NCBI GenBank assembly: GCA_023053545.1
Contig: JAKZAN010000001.1
Coordinates: forward strand, 3,740,565-3,804,564
From: Lepidurus packardi
Lineage: Eukaryota; Arthropoda; Branchiopoda; Notostraca; Triopsidae
Direction of reading: 5' to 3'
Length of the DNA stretch: 64,000 nt
In this document: positions 32,800-43,430 of the stretch, piece after piece
Numbering within the stretch: position 1 is the stretch's first letter
Layout: every line of letters begins with the position of its first letter
Notes under the pieces: model-generated
Told to the model about the DNA's origin: nothing
What the model saw: only the letters and a program-made list of their open reading frames with translations
The model's database searches: none
Made by a program: the position numbers and the translations under genes

Positions 32800-33659
32800 C
32801 GACGCCCAATGTACCCTCCACCATTTCAGCCACGCCTTAATCCATCACCTCCCACTTTACGCTCCCCTGTACTTCCACCACCTGTGCGCCCCCCGCTTCC
32901 TCCTTGCCCTCCTTGACCGTTAGAATGGGCTAGTTTCCCTGCGTCGGCTGATCCAGCACTTTTTCCTTGACCTTCCGTGCTTCCCTGGTTGACGGTCCCT
33001 TCCTTGTCCTCGGCTGCAACCTTTATTTTGGTTGAGATGGACCATCGCCTGTGTCTCCGACTTGTTCACTATATAATCCTTGTCTTTTATTAACTTGGCC
33101 ACCTCCACCACTTTGTTCGTTGTTGTCCCCTTGGTTTCCTGGACCTTTTTCGACTCCATTCTGGACAACATTATTGTTGTTGTTTTCTACTTCGACATTT
33201 CCACCTTGACACCGCCGACTTTTCCCGCTAAACGCCGCCTCCATTCTGCCAAATCACACCTAGCCATCGTATGCTCTGATGCCTACCACCGGCATTTTTT
33301 GTTCCATTGCTTCGACTTGAATTTGTTCCATTCTGTGATCCCTCAAGCGTAGAGTTGGTACCATTCCTACTAGGAAATTTCCCTTTAAAATCGTGGTTAC
33401 TAGGGGTACTGGAATTGCCTGCGTCTCGAAGGGTACCTTTAACACGAACGGCATTACCTACCCTCTAACAACAGGAGTAACGTCAACAAATATTCTGCAA
33501 TAGCATACTAGGAGGTAATCTTACTTGTTATTGGCTGGGCGAATCACTCCCTTCATTACTGAGAAGATAATCTTTGGTCTTGATTTCTGCTTGATCTAAC
33601 GCAGTAATAAGACTCACGCAAGCCACGCCAGTCAACACGAAAATGACGGCCAACTTCAT
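32800..33659 (-). CDS. Possible secreted Gly/Asn-rich protein gene, model incomplete
   Basis: On the minus strand an ATG at 33657-33659 opens a 43-codon frame with a good signal peptide (MKLAVIFVLTGVACVSLITA), ending at TAA 33528-33530, four bases before a strong donor (CAA|GTAAGA). Downstream on the same strand, three overlapping frames are all rich in Gly, Asn, Gln and Ser: about 33.47-33.25 kb with repeated NGTNSS-like pieces, 33.24-33.02 kb with NNNNN and QSGGGGQ, and about 33.05-32.80 kb with GQGGQGGSGGRTGGG. They lie in different frames, so either short introns were missed or the gene has decayed by frameshifts. It may be a third member of the neighbouring secreted Gly-rich group. Low certainty. 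Confidence 0.35.
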
Positions 33660-35000
33660 AGTTGAACAAAACACTTCGGGGCTTTCAACGCTAACTAGCA
33701 GTGTAGCTGTTAAGTGAAAAATCTCTTATGAACTATAAACGAAACGGATAAACGAAACGATGGCATCACGACTACCGTCTGTATGATGTACAGGTTCCGG
33801 GAAGGGTATGATTGAAAAGCACGCTTTCAGTACTACATTTTCGCATAACAGCCTACGTAATTCTTCCGTTACATGTTTCAACTTGATTTTCCAGTTCCAG
33901 TAATCATCATCACTAGACACCTGCGTCGATCAACTTCCGGTACTTTGTGTTACACTCATGCTCATACGTTTTTGACCATTCAAAGCATCTCCAAGCCTCT
34001 ACAACGATGCAACTGACGGTTTTCTGACCCATAATAGTTTTCATCCCCAAATGATGACCATTGTTATTCAACTGTTCAAAAAATAATTTTCAGAGAAAAT
34101 AAGAATCAATTAACGTGACTTTTGGCAACGTACTCTTCATCACAATGACGTCACGTTGTTTTACTGTGTTAAGTGTAAGCCTCTATACTGTGGCGTGGGA
34201 CACACCGTATAGGACAAAAATAAAAAAGTTTCATAAGCAATCGTCCTTTTCGCCATTTTTCGCAACCGTCACCGCCAAAACTTTGCAAGTCAATAACTCA
34301 TTAACGGTTCTTCAGAAAAATTTTAAATAAATTCAACGTTTGAGGAATAATGCAACCTGCAAGACTCCCAAAATATCAATATGAAATTTTGGTATCAATT
34401 AAATTTTGGTAGATACTACCTCCATAACATTTATTATATCGTCTCTTATACAGGCCCGCTTTACCCACTTCGCAATATGTATTTGCAAGAAATCAAACAC
34501 TCGCCTACTAATTGCTGCCCTTGACAAGATAATGTCATACAAGATTTACATCTTTTTAACCGATTTGAAGTCTTTCAATTCAGAAAAGAAACTAAAAAAT
34601 ACATTTCGAGCGTTCCGTCAAAAAATATTATTTTACATTATCATGAAAAATCCCGCAAATTTTATACAATAAAAAAAAAGAAAATTCCCAACATAAAAAG
34701 CAAAGCTGTCCTGTAATGCCTTTGTACTATACACTTTGCGGAACTAATCAGTTACAATAAACTGAGTACGCCCATTGCTAGGATTGAACAGTGCAAAATC
34801 GCCCGGCCCACGTTAAACGCCTTTCTCGTTTCAGAGAGACCATATACAATAAACCCGGCAAAAAGAAAATGTAAATCAAACCGCATAGCGCCTGTGAGAA
34901 TCTACAAAATACCGGGAAAAAAATTGATTAAATTTTTTAAGACCCAAATTTTAAGAGAAAATAATGCTAGTTTATCAATAATTCAATCTGAATTAGCTGA
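33660..35000. other. AT-rich intergenic tract
   Basis: No gene, RNA or mobile element recognised. Confidence 0.5.
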
Positions 35001-35113
35001 AAACAAACGTCTTACCCAATAATGGTCCCGACTTGTGGCAAACATATAGCGAAGAAGATGCAACCGAATAACAAGCAAGGGCTAATAAAGCAAATATTAA
35101 TAAAAATATCACA

Positions 35114-35437
35114 CTGGATAATGAAGCATATACCTTTAGTAAATAGTGGCTTGATGCTCTCAAAGAGATGAATCTGTTCTTCAAGTCTGTGTCCGCATTG
35201 CTCAGAAAAAAGGGCAACAGTAGGCCAGGTCTTCTGGTCCTTTTATAACTTGAAGGTGAGAAACATGAAAGGTACAAACAATGTATGTGTGTTAGTAAAG
35301 AGTTTGAAGTTTGTTACCCAGCAATCATTCCTAATGCACTCACAATATAAAAAAGTCCCAACCAATATAGCAATTCTCATGCTCAAGCTATCTGTGTGGC
35401 TACCGCGCGTTCTCTAATCTGGTTTTCCATCTGAAAT
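35114..35437 (-). pseudogene. Inverted fragment: PLGRKT exon plus NOG1 exon
   Basis: Reading the minus strand, about 35.43-35.33 kb translates to a PLGRKT-like piece (MENQIRERAVATQIA, two stops, then LLYWLGLFYIVSALGMIAG). About 35.21-35.134 kb then gives a NOG1 exon piece (SEQCGHRLEEQIHLFESIKP) ending at a GT. The same arrangement occurs in direct orientation in the units from 36.8 kb on, so this is an inverted, partial and more diverged copy. Beyond the second exon the sequence departs from NOG1. Confidence 0.75.
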
Positions 35438-35637
35438 GTCAAGGTATATGCTTCATTATCCAGTGTGATATTTTTTACTAATATTTGCTTTATTAGACCT
35501 TGCTTTTTCGTCCGGAGGGAAAGGTCCGGAATGACAAGAACTGGAAGTTATGACGAAAGGGGCTGATCCTAGGAAATGTGAAGGGTGTCCCTGAAAGTGT
35601 ATTTTCCCTTTGTTTGTTTGTATATACTTGTTACTTT

Positions 35638-35773
35638 CAACAAAATTGACGTTTCCTGACTAGAAGAACTAAGCGCAGGCAAACAAGAATTTCTTAAAGC
35701 GCTCGAGAATGATCATGCCCCAATTGCGCAAATGTCTACCGTCACCGAAGGAGTAGTGGAAGTAAAGACAGAG
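35638..35773 (+). pseudogene. GTPBP4/NOG1 exon fragment
   Basis: The translation reads NKIDV, a stop, LEELSAGKQEF, then a stretch ending MSTVTEGVVEVKTE and a GTAAGG donor. It matches the G4 (NKxD) to post-G5 part of the nucleolar GTPase NOG1. It carries a TAG stop and lacks one Glu codon present in the other copies (TVTEEGVVEVKT), so it is inactive. Confidence 0.75.
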
Positions 35774-35792
35774 GTAAGGGCGGATTATTTAT

Positions 35793-36556
35793 TTGTTTAA
35801 ACAACTCGTGTACGAGTACATAAATAATAATTTCCTCAACCACTCCAAAGTTTTTACCGATGGGTCCAGGGACGAAGACGTGTATTCGGGATCAGGGATA
35901 CATATAGAAACTGGAAATAACTCTGTCGCTTTCGCTCTCCCTCGGTGGTCGTCAGAAATGGCAGGGGAGTTGTACGCCATCATCATGAATTATTATAGAG
36001 AACTCGAGCGCAAACAACTATGTTATCCTGTCGGACTCAAAAGCGGCCCTCGGCGCTATTGCTTCTAACGGACGGAGGGCATACTTCGAGATAGTCCAAG
36101 CAAAGTTAGAAGATAGTTACAAGCAAACAATTTTGACATCAATTTGCAATTTTGAAATGGGTTCCAGCTCATGTAGAAATCGCAGGAAACGAAGCAGCAG
36201 ATACGGCAGCAAAGACTGGCAAAGACTCCAACCAAATAATATTAAGAAACCTCACAAGACACGAGGTTTCGGCCGTATTTGAACAGAAACTAGAGAAAAA
36301 AGTATTACAGCGATTAAAAAAGAGCTCTTCTCGAAACTTTGTTCAATTAGCTCAAAACATCAGGACAGCACCCTTGTTATTACACAAAAACAGGAAAGTA
36401 TCAGTTGCTCTTTTGCGATTGAGATGTGGACACGGAAAAACAGGATCATGGACGGCTTCCTTTGGGTTGTTACCCACAGCATCAACGGTAGAGGGTTGGA
36501 CGAATATACGATATGTTTCCGCCCTCTTTACTGGTGTCTGGGCGTCACTTGATTAA
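35793..36556 (+). mobile_element. Degenerate LINE RNase H fragment
   Basis: The frame KVFTDGSRDEDVYSGSGIHI, then SSEMAGELYAI, is followed after a frameshift by WVPAHVEIAGNEAADTAAK, the typical first and last blocks of a LINE-encoded RNase H domain. A tail continues to about 36.46 kb. The last 95 bp (36.46-36.559 kb) instead match the promoter-like segment at 43.04-43.138 kb of the duplicated unit. Confidence 0.8.
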
Positions 36557-36559
36557 TAT

Positions 36560-36838
36560 CGTAGTGTAAATCGCGATTACACTAACTTAATCCACACTAA
36601 GGTAAGGCGAACTGGTTTTAGTAAAAAGGCGGACAAAGTTTGAACTTAATTTAGTTAGGGTGATGTATTAACATGGGGATCTAATTCAGGATCTAGTAAA
36701 ACAGTCAAACTCTTAGAACTCAAACTCTCGCGCTCTCACAATAGTTCCTTCCGTCTTCGCTAGTCCCACTCGACTATCCTCTCCGCTCTGCTTTTCCCTT
36801 GCAGTGCCTCTCGCACTGCCAGATGTCGGTTCGCTACG
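36560..36838. mobile_element. 279-bp MITE, TSD ATAT, polymorphic among units
   Basis: Ends CGTAG and CTACG (inverted), flanked by ATAT on both sides (36556-36559, 36839-36842). The other units show the uninserted site TTAATATGGCGG at 43.135 and 61.733 kb, which proves an insertion. The left end holds a near-palindrome, AGTGTAAATCGCGATTACAC. The superfamily is not assigned. Confidence 0.85.
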
Positions 36839-36910
36839 ATATGGCGGCAAAACAACTCCTGTATAACACCTGTACAACTCCTGTATAACACCTATAAATT
36901 GTCCAAAAAT

Positions 36911-37168
36911 ATGGGTTCCTAGTTTCACCGACTGTGGAAAAGAACATGAGGAAGAACCAGGAGTTCAAGATAGAAATGGGTCGCGTGAACGTAGGCTTGG
37001 TTAATTTCTATTTAAGTATTAATATTTGTTTATAATAACAGCTGGAAAGACAAATTCAGATGCAAAACCAGATGAGAGAACGCGTGGTACTGGTAGCCAC
37101 ACATAGCTCGAGCATGAGAATAGCTATATTGGATTGGAGTTTTTTCTATTGTGAGTGCATTAGGAAGG
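36911..37168 (+). pseudogene. PLGRKT-like pseudogene, exons 1-2 (unit 1)
   Basis: Exon 1 (36911-36990) starts with ATGGGTTCC. After a one-base deletion it reads TVEKNMRKNQEFKIEMGRVN up to a GTAGGC donor. Exon 2 starts at 37042 after a CAG acceptor, with LERQIQMQNQMRERV, then loses frame. The pattern matches the N-terminal part of the plasminogen receptor (KT), a small inner-membrane-associated protein. This copy keeps AACATGAGGAAG, where units 2-4 have AATACGGGGTAG (a stop), so it is the least decayed exon 1. Confidence 0.75.
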
Positions 37169-37279
37169 ATTGATGGGTAACAAACTTCAAACTCTATACT
37201 AACATACTTACAGTGCTTGTACCTTTCATGTTTCTCACCTTCAAGTTATAAAAGGACCAGAAGACCTGGCCTACTATTG

Positions 37280-38040
37280 CCCTTATTTCTGAGCAATGCG
37301 GACACAGACTTGAAGAACAGATTCATCTCTTTGAGAGCATCAAGCCACTATTTACTAAAGGTATAGGCTTCATTATCCAGTGTGATATTTTTACTAATAT
37401 TTGCTTTATTAGCCCATGCTTGTTACTTTCAAAAAGCGTTCGAGAATGATCATGTCCCAATTGTGCAAATGTCTACCGTCACCGAAGAAGGAGTAGTGGA
37501 AGTAAAGACAGACGTAATTAATTATTAATAATTATTATTATTAATAATAATTATTTATTGGTTTTCTGGTGTTCAATTTGGATTGTCTAGGCTTGTGAGC
37601 GTTGATTGCTAGCTCATCGTGTGGAAGGCAAGATGCGTAGCTAGAAGGTAGAAGGCGTCTTGAACCGTCTAAACGTAGGCGAACCCAGGCGAAAAGATAA
37701 CGTTGTTCGTCCAGTTTGCATTCCGGACTCTGTTTCGCAGAAGAAAGCAGCTCAAGCTGAGAAGGAGAAAACAAAAAGGACGGGACGAGCTATCGAATTG
37801 GAACAAGGGGACGACCACATTGTGGATTACAGAAAGAATTATGACCTGCCATACGACTTCAAATACGACAAAATTCCAGAATTCTGATAAAACAAAAACA
37901 TTGCCGACTACATTGATCCGGATCTTATGGTGGTTAGTTTACCGTTTTATCTCCGGCCGGTTTTTTTACTTTGTTATCTTAAAAAGAAAAGAAATTGGAG
38001 CAGTTGGAAAATGCTAACTGGGTAGTTTCGACATCATTTA
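37280..38040 (+). pseudogene. GTPBP4/NOG1 pseudogene fragment (unit 1)
   Basis: Three exon-like blocks keep GT-AG borders: about 37280-37360 (SEQCGHRLEEQIHLFESIKP), 37413-37513 (VQMSTVTEEGVVEVKTD) and 37591-37929. The third reads ACER, stop, LLAHRVEGKMRS, stop, then VLNRLNVGEPRRKDNVVRP and a region ending YDKIPEF. A frameshift follows before NIADYIDPDLM. A further exon trace (KKLEQLEN) is at about 38.0 kb. The active gene is a nucleolar GTPase for 60S ribosome assembly. Here the G1-G3 motifs are absent, and TGA, TAG and a frameshift disable it. Confidence 0.85.
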
Positions 38041-38430
38041 TGGCCCTTGAAATTAAATCTGGAAGGACTTGAGAAGAGAATACAAGTTTGCCTTGAAATA
38101 AACTTTGAAGTGACTTTTTACTCGTTTATTACTGCTGATTTTGAGATGTTTTTGACTTTCCTTCAGTTCCAAATGAGCTGTTTTGCTCCCTCCCCCCGTA
38201 ATACGTACTTGCGTATTTGTTGTACCCATAGAGCGCTCCCTGTAATACGTACTTGCTTATTAGAAATAGACGAAATAACAATGTCTGAACCTTACAAATC
38301 GGATTTTCCGGATGCAAAGTCTACAAAACTTCTCTTAAAAGGTGCTCTCATCCATCCTATTCTTCAGAAGTAGCCCCTAATCACAACGCAGGGACCATCT
38401 TATTTTTTACTCATACCCAAATCCTCCACA

Positions 38431-38656
38431 TTTGGTGCCGTGACCAGGATGAGCCGCACAGAAACGAAGTCCATTGATTGAGTGAAGATCAAATCCTCTC
38501 GACTTTCTCAACCCATCGTTAATACCTTCGAAACAATGAATAACCTTGAGCAAGAAGACGCCCCCACGAAACAAGAAGCCACTGCTGATCTCCTGAGCTC
38601 CCTCGAAGAATACCTTCAAGACTTGAAAGTCCTTTATCAAGAAATCGAAGACAAGT
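38431..38656 (+). mobile_element. LTR-retrotransposon leader/gag start (BEL/Pao-like?)
   Basis: TTTGGTGCCGTGACCAGGAT resembles the primer-binding leader seen right after the 5' LTR of BEL/Pao elements. About 105 bp later an ATG opens a 40-codon acidic frame (LLSSLEEYLQDLKVLYQEIE), stopped by TGA. The upstream 38.05-38.43 kb may be the matching LTR, but only one copy per unit is present. The family is inferred from the leader alone. Confidence 0.4.
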
Positions 38657-38761
38657 GACCTCGAAGACGTCCTGAAAACTCATTTCGACGTCCTGAAAAA
38701 ACTAAAGCAATCGTGGAATGGTCCCGACCAGTGATGAATTGAATAGTTTCCTCGATCTTCA

Positions 38762-41218
38762 TACTATCGTCGATTTGTGAAAGGTTTTGCTGACATTGCC
38801 AAGCCGCTATATAAACTAACCGAAAAGAATGTTCCCTTTGAGTGGTCCGTGTTATGTGAGGAAGCTTTGACAGATCTTAAACGGCTCCTTTCTTCAACTC
38901 CTGTACTCGCTTTTCCTGATCTGTCCCAAACACTTCTAGTGGACAGCGACGCCAGTAATATTGGGCTAGGAGCCGTGTTGTCACAAGAAATTGACGGTGT
39001 TGAACGTCCTATAGCATATGCAAGTCCATGCTTGATGAGACCATTTACTGTGTAACGCGGAAGGAGCTCCTGGCAGTTAAATTTGCTGTAATGCAATTTA
39101 GCCACTCTCTTCTGGGGAGACCGGTTATGCTTCGGACGGATAACATTTGCCGTGGCCTGGATGAAAACTTGCAAGGAACCAACTGGACAGACTTTGCGAT
39201 GGCTGAACTTGTTTGAATCGTATCAGTTCACAATTGAACAGCGGCCTGGACCAAAGCGTGGGAATGCGGATGCACTCACAAGAAGACCATGTTCACAATG
39301 TAGACGTCATGAAGGAGTGGACGAAGAAGAAAAGAATGCCACATGGACCACAACGAGATGTCGTGTTAAATCATGTGGAATTGGCTAGTGACGGTAGCGT
39401 CGTAGTAGCCCAGGAAGAAGACGAGGAGATGAAAATTATCAAGAGATGTTTACAAGAACTTTATAAACCGTGCCTGCAAGCTATGAGTCAGCCGTTGCGC
39501 AGCTACTGGGCCCAAAGGAAAAATGTGAGTCTTCGTGGTGGCGGGTTTTACGGCGAATGGATTTCGACAAACCGATCTCAGCACCTGCCTCTTGTGCCTA
39601 AAGCGAAGCAAGAGGAAATCTTCCGAAGTTACCACGGTGGTAATTCTGGGGCTCATATGGGAAGTAAAAAAATCTTAGAAAAATTGCGATCACGTTTGTA
39701 TTGGCCCAAGATGCGGAACAATGTTGAAGGGTGGTGTAAAGGCTGCGTGACATGTGTGCAGCGAAATCCTCCATCCCAAAAGACTAGAGCGCCATTGAAC
39801 CCTGTGCAACCTAGATTTCCAAGTGACATTGTAGCTATGGATATACTGGGTCCTCTGCCTGAAACAGTAGGTCATTATCGCTATAGTTTGGTTGTCGGGG
39901 ATTTGTTCCCAAAGTGGGTGGAGGCATATCCTAATCCAGATCAGGAAGCCAGTACTATCGCCACCAAGCTCTATGGGGAATACATGAGAAGGTATGGAGT
40001 GCCGCTTCAGCTTCATTCCGAGCAAGGTAGAAGTTTTGAATCAAGAACTGTGAGCGAAATCTGCCGGTTGCTCAAAATCAAGAAAACTAGAACTACTCCA
40101 TGAATGTACGGAATGGACTGTATACTTTCTTATAAGGGATGAAATGCTGGCTGGTGGTTTCAGACGGACTTTAGCGTTGAATTAGAATGGAGGTTTATTG
40201 AAAGTCAAATAATGCTTGACAACAGAAGGATAACAAACAAGAAAAGGGGGTCACACTTGGGTGCAGAATTACACCTCTCTGTTGTCTACCACAACTCGTT
40301 GCTACTGGAATTCACGGAAGAATATCTCGGATCCTTGATCCCCACTCTTTCACACTCAACTACTGTCTTGCGACTCACCACTGGCTACTGACTACTTACT
40401 ACTGACTAAGGGGTCACGTCTTCTCCTACTACTTGTCCTCCTATTTTGCTTGGCTCGCACCAACAACTCCATACCATCCGGAGAGTGAGGAATTTATTGA
40501 AAGGGCCAATAGGACGATTTTAGCAGGCCTCAGTAAACTCATCGACGAAGGTGATGAAACCTGTGTTGCCTAGTCCGGTACTTGCGTACCGGACGAGTGT
40601 TCAAAGTTCCTCGACTTTCACTCCTGCACGTTTACAATTTGGTAGACCGTTGTTCTTACCAGAAGATAGAGTTTTCGGTGGTGGTACCAGTTTCAACGTC
40701 TCAATACGCGGCAAAACTGGAGACAACTCTTCCTACCATTTTTGAACAAGCTCGAACACGGTTGGGATTTGCACAATGTTGTCTAAAGATTTATTACGAC
40801 AGCAAAACTTTAAACCAGCCAATCCAAATGGGGGACTCCGTTTGGCTCTTCAATCCTTCCCCGAAGAGAGGAAAGTTCCCCAAGTTTCACCGACCTTGGA
40901 CGGTTATGAAACGAATTTCGGATCAAGTTGTCCACATTAAAAACACCATTTCGGGTGCATATGAACAATTTAAAGAAGGGACACCATTAAGGCGAGTGAC
41001 CATTATGCAAAGCCGGACTTTCGCTACCATTAAAGGTACCATTCCCGACAGGAAAAAAATAGACAAACGTTACACAATAAAATTTGTATTAAAGAAAATT
41101 CACTCGGAGGATACAAAAAATCACCACACAAAAATCACGATAATTTTCACGCAAAATACGGAAATTTCACTGAAACGAATAGCCAGACATCTTAGAACCC
41201 ACACTAATGCTACGGTTT
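38762..41218 (+). mobile_element. Ty3/gypsy pol remnant (RNase H, integrase), broken
   Basis: Begins inside pol with YRRFVKGFADIAKPLYK. The RNase H start is LLVDSDASNIGLGAVLSQE, with a frameshift near 39.04 kb. The integrase zinc-binding H-H-C-C region lies at about 39.63-39.77 kb. The catalytic core has MDILGP (first Asp) and HSEQGRSFES, where the usual second Asp reads Glu. After TRTTP the frame is broken by a 365-bp insertion and resumes with HPESEEFIERANRT (third acidic residue) and VLAYRTSVQS. After another shift the C-terminal GPY/F-like region MGDSVWLFNPSPKRGK appears. No protease, most of RT, or flanking LTR pair is seen. Confidence 0.88.
40101..40465. mobile_element. Solo-LTR-like insertion (365 bp) with 6-bp TSD
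   Basis: Starts TGAATGTACGG and ends GCACCAACA (TG...CA termini), with ACTCCA duplicated on both sides (40095-40100, 40466-40471). Removing it restores the integrase reading TTP-YHPES exactly, so it is a clean insertion. No coding capacity; it contains a TATAAG near the start. Confidence 0.85.
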
Positions 41219-42822
41219 AGAATTTTGAGCGATAGCTTGACCGACTCGAACGATTTGCCCAAGCTGGACGGTAAATTTAAAGTCCTTGGGGGCCTGAAAA
41301 ATAAGGACCATTGTAGAGCCAAAGTTAAACTCACCGAATACTTCACCTTTCTCCTGATGGAGACCCTCCCCGCCTGCACGTTCCTTGCGGAAGTTGTAGT
41401 CCGTCGTCCTGCGACGTCCGGCACGACAGTTTGTTTCCAATTCCTACAATACAAAGAAAAGAAAACTGTTAAGTCACTTTCAAAAACGCAAACTCGTCGA
41501 CTAACTTACTGGATCTTTATACACTCGTATGGAGCCGACATTGGTAGCTCCGACCGCTGTCATGCTGAACAAGCCGTACTGCCACTGGCCAAAGTAAACG
41601 GCTCGCTCGTTGAGGGCAAGTAAGCCGGGGACCCATTTGGAAACGCTTGGGTTTACACTAAGGAGTTCCCCTAAGATAATATTCCGGTTAGTAACACCCT
41701 TTGTTGTTCTCATGGCGAATTACCTGGAAAGTGTCGCCGCAATGAAATATCCCATTCAACGGGGGAATGAAACCGATGGTAGTCCCCGGGCGCCAGATAG
41801 ATGACACAGTAGTGGAGGCCGGAGGTTGGGGACCCTGTTGAGAGTTGCACCAGTTCAGAGGGTCCCAAAAACTGGCGCAGGGAGTAATACACCCCCTTCA
41901 CCTGTCCCAACAGTCCATTCCGGTCCACTGCGCCCAAATGGAGGACTTTCCCATCGGCTGGTGACACCTGTTGTAGAAAACAAACAATATTTAGTACGAG
42001 AAACGAGTGCATAAAAAACCCCATCAACTTACAATGCAGTCCGTAGTGTTGATAGGGCGTGCGCCTGGTTTAAGCGGCCGTCGAAAAAATTCGCCGATGC
42101 TGGAGTAGTCGGACAGGTTGTCCGATGCGGCTTCTTCGACGTTTACGCCAAACGTCCGCGCGTAGAACCCAAGGACCGGCTTCCTCATCCACCGAGGCAA
42201 ACGGGTGTTGGCCAGTCGTCCCCAGGTGCGCGACAGGGTCGCCCAGGGCAAGCTGCGATAAGCACGTACCTGTTATCCAAGATAAAAGCATATTAGGTAC
42301 TTGACTCACATAGCAATTGCTACGCCAGATGGATACAGAAGATCGTATTAGTCGAAAGAAATTCCCTTAGGGGATTGAATTGATCTTACCTTAAAAGCTC
42401 GCGCACAGGCATGCCACGAACGAGGCAAAGCGATCCGTGGAGCAGCGTCATCTGTTAAAGAAAACACAAGTCAAGTGTTAGGGAGACTGAAAAAAAGGTC
42501 CCATAATATATATCACAGAAAAATACGTACGTACAACAAACGTACATAGGAAACAACATACAGAAAAAAGCTGCTTAGGATTTCAGGAGAATTGGGCCAT
42601 CCATGACCTCCAAAGTACAACAAGACCATAAGGACTTCGTTCACAATTTTTTATGGGTATTGCTGGAAAATAAAAACCGATTAGGACTCCTGTTACAACT
42701 CTGTTGCTTTCTTATCGAAAGGGAAAAACCATAGCACTCGCGGTTGAAACTATTTGGCTAAGCTTCTTCTAAGACTAGATGTACTTGAATGGTAAACAAA
42801 AAGGCAAAAAACGCTTACCCAT
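41210..42822 (-). CDS. PISD: Phosphatidylserine decarboxylase proenzyme, copy 1
   Basis: Exons 5'->3': ATG at 42822-42820 plus one base (exon to 42819), 42390-42451, 42033-42269, 41724-41967, 41510-41670, 41210-41443. All borders are AG/GT, joining into 313 codons with no stop. The ATG sits in ACCATGG. Family blocks: [37 protein letters not shown] (catalytic Asp about 106), [13 protein letters not shown] (His about 168), [21 protein letters not shown], and the self-cleavage motif FGST (Ser about 279) that yields the pyruvoyl alpha subunit. The enzyme makes phosphatidylethanolamine at the mitochondrial inner membrane. No clear membrane anchor is seen, so the N-terminus may be short or start further upstream. 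Duplicated at 59808-61420. It sits between a gypsy remnant and a divergent promoter. Confidence 0.9.
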
Positions 42823-42984
42823 GGTCCAGGCAACCCGTATGAAATGAGGAACCTTCTAAGGTTGAAAAACTGAGGGCACAATACACGAAAACTTTGGGAG
42901 AAAATGCAAAAGGCTCCTTCCTGGTTAACGATAGCAAGAAGACTTACCAAAACAAGTGACAACAATGAAAGTTATAGCGTCACT

Positions 42985-43186
42985 TGGCGTAACTTCCGGG
43001 TTGGCCAGTTCATTGCGTCATTGGTTCCCGAACCCGCTTCCTTCGGGTTGCTATCCCCAGCATCAACGGTAGAGGGTTGGACGAATATGCGATATGTTGA
43101 CGCCCTCTTTACCGGTGTCTGGGCGACACTTGATTAATATGGCGGCAAAACAACTCCTGTATGACACCTATAAATAGTCCAAAAAT
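42985..43186. promoter_or_regulatory. Putative bidirectional promoter PISD(-)/PLGRKT(+)
   Basis: The stretch between the PISD 5' end and the PLGRKT-like ATG (43187) holds ACTTCCGG (42991-42998, ETS-type) and AATATGGCGGC (43136-43146, YY1-type ATGGCGGC), a pair common in divergent housekeeping promoters of animals. CTATAAATAG also occurs near 43170. Part of it (43.04-43.138 kb) is repeated at 36.46-36.559 kb. Confidence 0.55.
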
Positions 43187-43430
43187 ATGAGTTCCCTGGT
43201 TTCACCGACTGTGGAAAAGAATACGGGGTAGAACCTGGAGTTCATGATAGAAATGGGTCGGGTGAACGTAAGCTTGGTTAATTTCTAGTTAAGTATTCAT
43301 ATTTTTATGTATACTAATAACAGCTGGAAAGACAAATTCAGATGCAAAACCTGATGAGAGAACGCGTGGTAGCCACACAGATAGCTCGAGCATGAGAATA
43401 GCTATATTGGATTGGAGTTTTTTCTATTGT
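43187..43430 (+). pseudogene. PLGRKT-like pseudogene, exons 1-2 (unit 2)
   Basis: Exon 1 (43187-43267) runs ATGAGTTCCCTGGTTTCACC and stays in frame, but reads TVEKNTG, a TAG stop, then NLEFMIEMGRVN up to GTAAGC. Exon 2 from 43324 reads LERQIQMQNLMRERVVATQI, then two stops (A*E*), LYWIGVFSIVSALGRIDG and a stop. The same lesions occur in units 3 and 4. Confidence 0.75.

Larger units (their letters stand above)
36839..43135 (+). repeat. Segmental repeat unit 1 (about 6.3 kb)
   Basis: Order: PLGRKT pseudo-exons (+), NOG1 pseudo-exons (+), LTR-element leader and gypsy fragment (+), PISD gene (-). The same order recurs from 43136, from 55517 (after the gap) and from 61734. From about 37.15 kb on this unit is nearly base-for-base identical to 55.75-61.73 kb (offset 18,598/18,599). 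Its first 0.3 kb is clearly more diverged. Confidence 0.9.

Noticed and set aside
34993-35277. 94-codon minus-strand frame with apparent TM segment (and equivalents at 43495, 55816, 62093)
   Set aside because: Shadow frame over the NOG1 exon and intron; the NOG1 reading in another frame explains the sequence.
38764-39174. 136-codon minus-strand frame (and the copy at 57362-57772)
   Set aside because: Antisense to the gypsy RT/RNase H fragment.
41207-41623. 138-codon plus-strand frame (and the copy at 59805-60221)
   Set aside because: Antisense to PISD exons.
42829-43135. Plus-strand 77-codon frame ending in ...STVEGWTNMRYVDALFTGVW, shared with 36.48-36.556 kb
   Set aside because: Shared because the promoter-like DNA is duplicated, not because of a common protein; no domain or start.
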